Assembly: GCA_025463125.1 (NCBI GenBank)
Contig: JAOAPX010000035.1
Coordinates: 1 to 39,506, forward strand
DNA: 39,506 nt
Direction: 5' to 3'
DNA from: Acidobacteriota bacterium
Lineage (GTDB): Bacteria; Acidobacteriota; Blastocatellia; Pyrinomonadales; Pyrinomonadaceae
Shown here: positions 37,043-39,506 of the stretch, piece after piece
Layout: each line of letters begins with the position of its first letter
Position numbering within the stretch: position 1 is the stretch's first letter
The notes under the pieces: generated by a model
The model's input: only the letters and a program-made list of their open reading frames with translations
Told to the model about the DNA's origin: nothing
Databases searched by the model: none
Translations under genes and position numbers: made by a program

Positions 37043-37087
37043 CGATCCGGTCTTTCTCTCTGTCTTTTTCTCTCTCTCTGTAAAAAT

Positions 37088-38335
37088 ATGAACAAAAATT
37101 ATTCCGCGCATAGCTCGTCCGCCTGTGTCGCGTTCGCGCTTTGCCTGTTTTTCGCTTTTTCGTTACCCGTTTATTCTCAAGCCGCGTATTTTCCGCCCGC
37201 AGGCGACGCATGGGAAAGACGCACGCCGCAGCAATCTAAAATCGACGCCGGAAAATTAAAAGAAGCGATCGATTTCGCCGTCGCCAGCGAATCGAAAGCG
37301 CCGCGCAATCTCGAACTCGCTCATTATCAAACTTTCGGGCGCGAACCGTTCGGCGAAGCCGTCGGCGCATTCAAAGAGCGCGGCGACCCGACCGGAATCA
37401 TCTTGCGCGGCGGTTATATCGTCGCCGAATGGGGCGATCCGAATCGCGTAGATATGACGTTCAGCGTAACGAAAAGCTTTCTCTCAACGGTTGTCGGCTT
37501 GGCTTTCGACCGCAAATTGATAAAAAGCCTTCAGGAACCCGTGCGAAATTATTCCGCGCCGGTTTCAATTTACAGTTCGACGGAAAAATACGACGAAGCG
37601 GAAAAATTCGGTAAATCGCGGTTGCTTGAAATGTTTGAAACCGAACACAATCGAAAAATCACATGGGAACATCTTTTGCGGCAAACAAGCGATTGGGAAG
37701 GAACTCTCTGGGGCAAGCCGGAATGGGCGGACAGACCTGACAGGGACGCAAACAACTGGCTTAACCGCAAAAGAAACGAGCCGGGAACGGTTTACGAATA
37801 CAACGACGTCCGCGTCAACGTTCTCGCGCTCGCGGCGCTAAACGTTTGGCGAAGACCGCTTCCGCAGGTTTTGAAAGAATACGTGATGGACGAAATCGGC
37901 GCTTCGAACAGCTGGCGCTGGACGGGTTATGAAAATTCATGGGTCGTTTTAGACGGCTTAATCGCGCAATCGGTCAGCGGCGGCGGGCATTGGGGCGGCG
38001 GAATGTTTATCTCGGCGCGCGATATGGCGCGGTTCGGTCTTTTAACTTCGCAAAACGGGAAGTGGGGCAAGCGGCAAATTCTTTCCGAAGAATTTATCAG
38101 GCAGGCAAAAACTCCGACCGCCGCGCAGCCGACCTATGGATTTATGAACTGGTTTCTCAACACAGACAGAAAATATCTGCCGAGCGCGCCGGCTTCGGCT
38201 TTCGTTCACGTCGGAAACGGAACGAATATCATATATGTTGATCCGTCAAATAATCTCGTCATCGTCGTGCGATGGATTGAAAACGGTAAGATTGACGAGT
38301 TTATTCAAAAAATCAACGCCGCTTTGTCTGATTAA
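37088..38335 (+). CDS. Secreted serine hydrolase, beta-lactamase class C/PBP fold
   Basis: A 415-residue protein with a signal peptide (about 1-31, ending VYSQA). The catalytic SxxK is S126-VT-K129 in MTFSVTKSF. The second motif is YND in VYEYNDVRVN rather than the usual YxN. The HxGG-like GHWGGGMFISARDMARFGLL stands where class C enzymes have KTG-type residues. Such proteins act as esterases, D-amino peptidases or amide hydrolases; true beta-lactamase activity is unlikely to be the main role. No Shine-Dalgarno site precedes the ATG; a 29-base pyrimidine-rich tract is there instead. Confidence 0.85.
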   Translation: MNKNYSAHSSSACVAFALCLFFAFSLPVYSQAAYFPPAGDAWERRTPQQSKIDAGKLKEAIDFAVASESKAPRNLELAHYQTFGREPFGEAVGAFKERGDPTGIILRGGYIVAEWGDPNRVDMTFSVTKSFLSTVVGLAFDRKLIKSLQEPVRNYSAPVSIYSSTEKYDEAEKFGKSRLLEMFETEHNRKITWEHLLRQTSDWEGTLWGKPEWADRPDRDANNWLNRKRNEPGTVYEYNDVRVNVLALAALNVWRRPLPQVLKEYVMDEIGASNSWRWTGYENSWVVLDGLIAQSVSGGGHWGGGMFISARDMARFGLLTSQNGKWGKRQILSEEFIRQAKTPTAAQPTYGFMNWFLNTDRKYLPSAPASAFVHVGNGTNIIYVDPSNNLVIVVRWIENGKIDEFIQKINAALSD

Positions 38336-38372
38336 GCGAAAAAAAGGTAAAAGGAAAAGATCTTGAGCACAA

Positions 38373-38406
38373 GAAAAAGCCTTCGGCATTTGCCGAAGGC
38401 TTTTTC
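38373..38406. terminator. Bidirectional terminator after RRM gene B
   Basis: Arms from 38373 and to 38406 form a 15-16-pair stem, GAAAAAGCCTTCGGC with its complement, around ATTT. A5 and T5 runs flank the GC core, so it can end both the serine hydrolase transcript and the RRM B transcript. It closely matches the terminator at 34000-34042. Confidence 0.93.
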
Positions 38407-38430
38407 ACGAACATTATAAATGTTCAAAAA

Positions 38431-38823
38431 TTAGTAGCGTGAACCGCCGCCGTAGCCGCCGCCGCTGCCGCCGCGATTTCCACCGCGACCGCCACCGCCG
38501 CCGCCGTAACCACCACGACCGCCGCCGCCGCCGCCGCCGAAGCCGCCACGACCACCGCCGCCGCCGCCGCGATCTTCACGCGGTTTAGCTTCGTTTACGG
38601 TTAATTCGCGACCGTCGATTTCTTTGCCGTTAAGCGTTGAAATAGCATTTTGTGCTTCTTCTTTGCTCGACATTTCGACGAAAGCAAATCCGCGCGAGCG
38701 TCCTGTTTCACGATCTTCAATGATGTTAGCTGATTCGACTGTACCGATTTCACCGAACATTTGTTCTAATTCTTGTGTTGACGTATTGAAAGAAAGATTT
38801 CCTACGTAGAGTTTCGTTGACAT
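38431..38823 (-). CDS. Glycine-rich RRM RNA-binding protein (copy B)
   Basis: A 130-residue paralogue of the protein at 34066. The RRM has RNP2 LYVGNL (5-10) and RNP1 RGFAFVEM (44-51). Long stretches are identical to copy A, such as [15 protein letters not shown] (with VV for II in A) and [16 protein letters not shown]. The glycine-rich tail of about 45 residues ends GGGSRY. The start [10 protein letters not shown] is set by the domain and by AAAGG nine bases upstream (38833-38837 region), directly after a hairpin. Copies share promoter pattern, leader and terminator, so the whole transcription unit was duplicated. Confidence 0.93.
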   Translation of the reverse strand: MSTKLYVGNLSFNTSTQELEQMFGEIGTVESANIIEDRETGRSRGFAFVEMSSKEEAQNAISTLNGKEIDGRELTVNEAKPREDRGGGGGGRGGFGGGGGGGRGGYGGGGGGRGGNRGGSGGGYGGGSRY

Positions 38824-39039
38824 ATGATTATATACCTTTCCCGTATCGGGAATTCTAAGAGAAGTGTCGAATCGAGTGTTACTTCGGAGAAAAACGGTCG
38901 GCAACGAAGAATCGGGTTTCGGATGCTCAAAATTTCAAGAGCGACTTCTGCAACTAAAAATAAACCTACTCTCGAACTTATCCGAACAAACCGCTTTTGA
39001 CGAGTGCATCAATGACGATGCGAGAGTTAAGCATTAACT
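38824..39039 (-). promoter_or_regulatory. Conserved structured 5' leader of RRM gene B
   Basis: About 215 nt, matching the leader of copy A. Identical blocks include TTCGGATGCTCAA (38918-38930), AGAGCGACTTCT (38938-38949) and CTCTCGAAC (38969-38977). Helices (plus-strand positions): P1 38968-38974/39021-39027; P2 39006-39010/39017-39021; P3 38860-38869/38942-38949 with a 2-nt bulge; P4 38925-38928/38939-38942; P5 38882-38886/38905-38909; P6 TTCCCG/CGGGAA 38838-38843/38847-38852, which abuts the ribosome-binding site. P6 is a hairpin in both leaders although its arms differ in extent and its loop differs. Confidence 0.7.
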
Positions 39040-39045
39040 GTTACT

Positions 39046-39075
39046 AAGATACAACTATTAATTGAATAGTTGCAA
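39046..39075 (-). promoter_or_regulatory. Candidate promoter and operator of RRM gene B
   Basis: On the minus strand TTGCAA (39070-39075) as -35 and TATCTT (39046-39051) as -10 are 18 bases apart. The spacer holds a perfect 8-bp inverted repeat, CAACTATT (39052-39059) and AATAGTTG (39065-39072), around a 5-nt centre; it also touches the -35 box. This is a plausible operator position. Confidence 0.45.
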
Positions 39076-39193
39076 ATAAAGTTTTCAATTAGTTTGTAAT
39101 TATCAAAAACATTTGTTTGTTACACCCCTCAAACCTCCCGTTATTTTCCGTTTTTAAACGGCGGCGAGCCGACAATGAAACGGATTAATTGTT

Positions 39194-39290
39194 GACCGGT
39201 AATCCACTAAATTCTATGTTCACATAATTTAACGTTGAAAGTTTTAGATTTTTACCGCCTGACCGATAAATTCTATTCGAATAATTCTTT
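39194..39290. repeat. Imperfect direct repeat upstream of RRM gene B
   Basis: TGACCG followed by TAAATTCTAT and ATAATT occurs twice (39193-39229 and 39260-39286), 59 bases apart measured at TAAATTCTAT (39208 and 39267). The two copies differ in spacing. The rest of 39076-39380 has no gene; CCGTTT-TT-AAACGG (39148-39161) is a small palindrome. Significance unknown. Confidence 0.4.
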
Positions 39291-39380
39291 AGATTTATGT
39301 ATGAAATAAAACTTTTAAGATTTTCTCAAAATCAGAGTCGAATTAAAATTTACAGGTGAAAATAACCAGTCTCAGGATAA

Positions 39381-39506
39381 TTAAAACCAGCCACGCTTCA
39401 CATCCTTTAAAACAACTTTTGCCGTGTTGTGCCCGCTGGCGGCGAAAACTCCGCCGCCCGGATGCGTGGATGCGCCGGTTAAGTAGAGATTTTTGATCGG
39501 CGTTTT
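39381..39506 (-). CDS. FAD-dependent oxidoreductase, C-terminal end (partial)
   Basis: The window closes inside this gene. The last 41 residues contain [20 protein letters not shown], the C-terminal FAD-contacting motif of the phytoene desaturase/NAD(P)-FAD amine oxidoreductase family, followed by [16 protein letters not shown] and TAA. Carotenoid desaturase and related oxidoreductases share this ending, so the substrate cannot be given. The N-terminal part lies beyond the window. Confidence 0.85.
   Translation of the reverse strand, partial: KTPIKNLYLTGASTHPGGGVFAASGHNTAKVVLKDVKRGWF

Noticed and set aside
37088-38335. Serine hydrolase as an antibiotic-resistance beta-lactamase.
   Set aside because: The second motif is YND and the KTG-type motif is replaced by HWGGG, more typical of esterase or peptidase members of the class C fold; no resistance context is present.

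Overview
The window is chromosomal DNA of moderate G+C from a Gram-negative bacterium, most likely an acidobacterium of the Blastocatellia/Pyrinomonadaceae type. This is inferred from an RpoB with an inserted zinc-ribbon module, an Oar-like TonB-dependent receptor with an N-terminal carboxypeptidase-regulatory domain, secreted M13 and M1 metallopeptidases, an unusual sigma factor with a zinc anti-sigma partner, and glycine-rich RRM proteins. No rRNA gene is present, so the placement is not proven. No CRISPR array, insertion sequence, prophage or transposase was found.

Region 1 (1-13437) is the classic core operon: end of tuf, rpmG, tRNA-Trp, secE, nusG, rplK, rplA, rplJ, rplL, rpoB, rpoC, closed by a strong bidirectional terminator. 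Most gene junctions carry stable hairpins without a U-tract: rpmG/tRNA, nusG/rplK, rplJ/rplL, three at rplL/rpoB, and a perfect 25-bp stem at rpoB/rpoC. They look like processing or attenuation sites. Three core proteins have unusual additions: two four-cysteine ribbons in RpoB, a long acidic tail on L10 and an acidic tail on RpoC.

Region 2 (13457-24273) holds a secreted M13 peptidase, a PlsC-type acyltransferase, a TonB-C-domain protein overlapping an HD phosphohydrolase gene, a large divergent TonB-dependent receptor, a secreted TPR protein and ribA.

Region 3 (24414-32631) holds a sigma/anti-sigma pair downstream of an ABC exporter, a SpoIIM-like membrane protein, a DUF4242 protein, a SAM methyltransferase and a DUF58 protein. 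Heptamer tandem repeats arranged as inverted repeats occur at 15591-15690 and 28040-28147.

Region 4 (32935-39506) holds a small secreted protein, a cupin, an M1 aminopeptidase, a secreted serine hydrolase and the end of an FAD oxidoreductase gene. It also contains two paralogous RRM protein genes about 4 kb apart. Each has a similar promoter, a roughly 200-240-nt 5' leader with matching primary sequence and at least five shared potential helices (one of them a hairpin just upstream of the ribosome-binding site), and a nearly identical terminator. This duplicated leader is the best candidate here for an undescribed cis-regulatory RNA, perhaps autoregulated or temperature-responsive.
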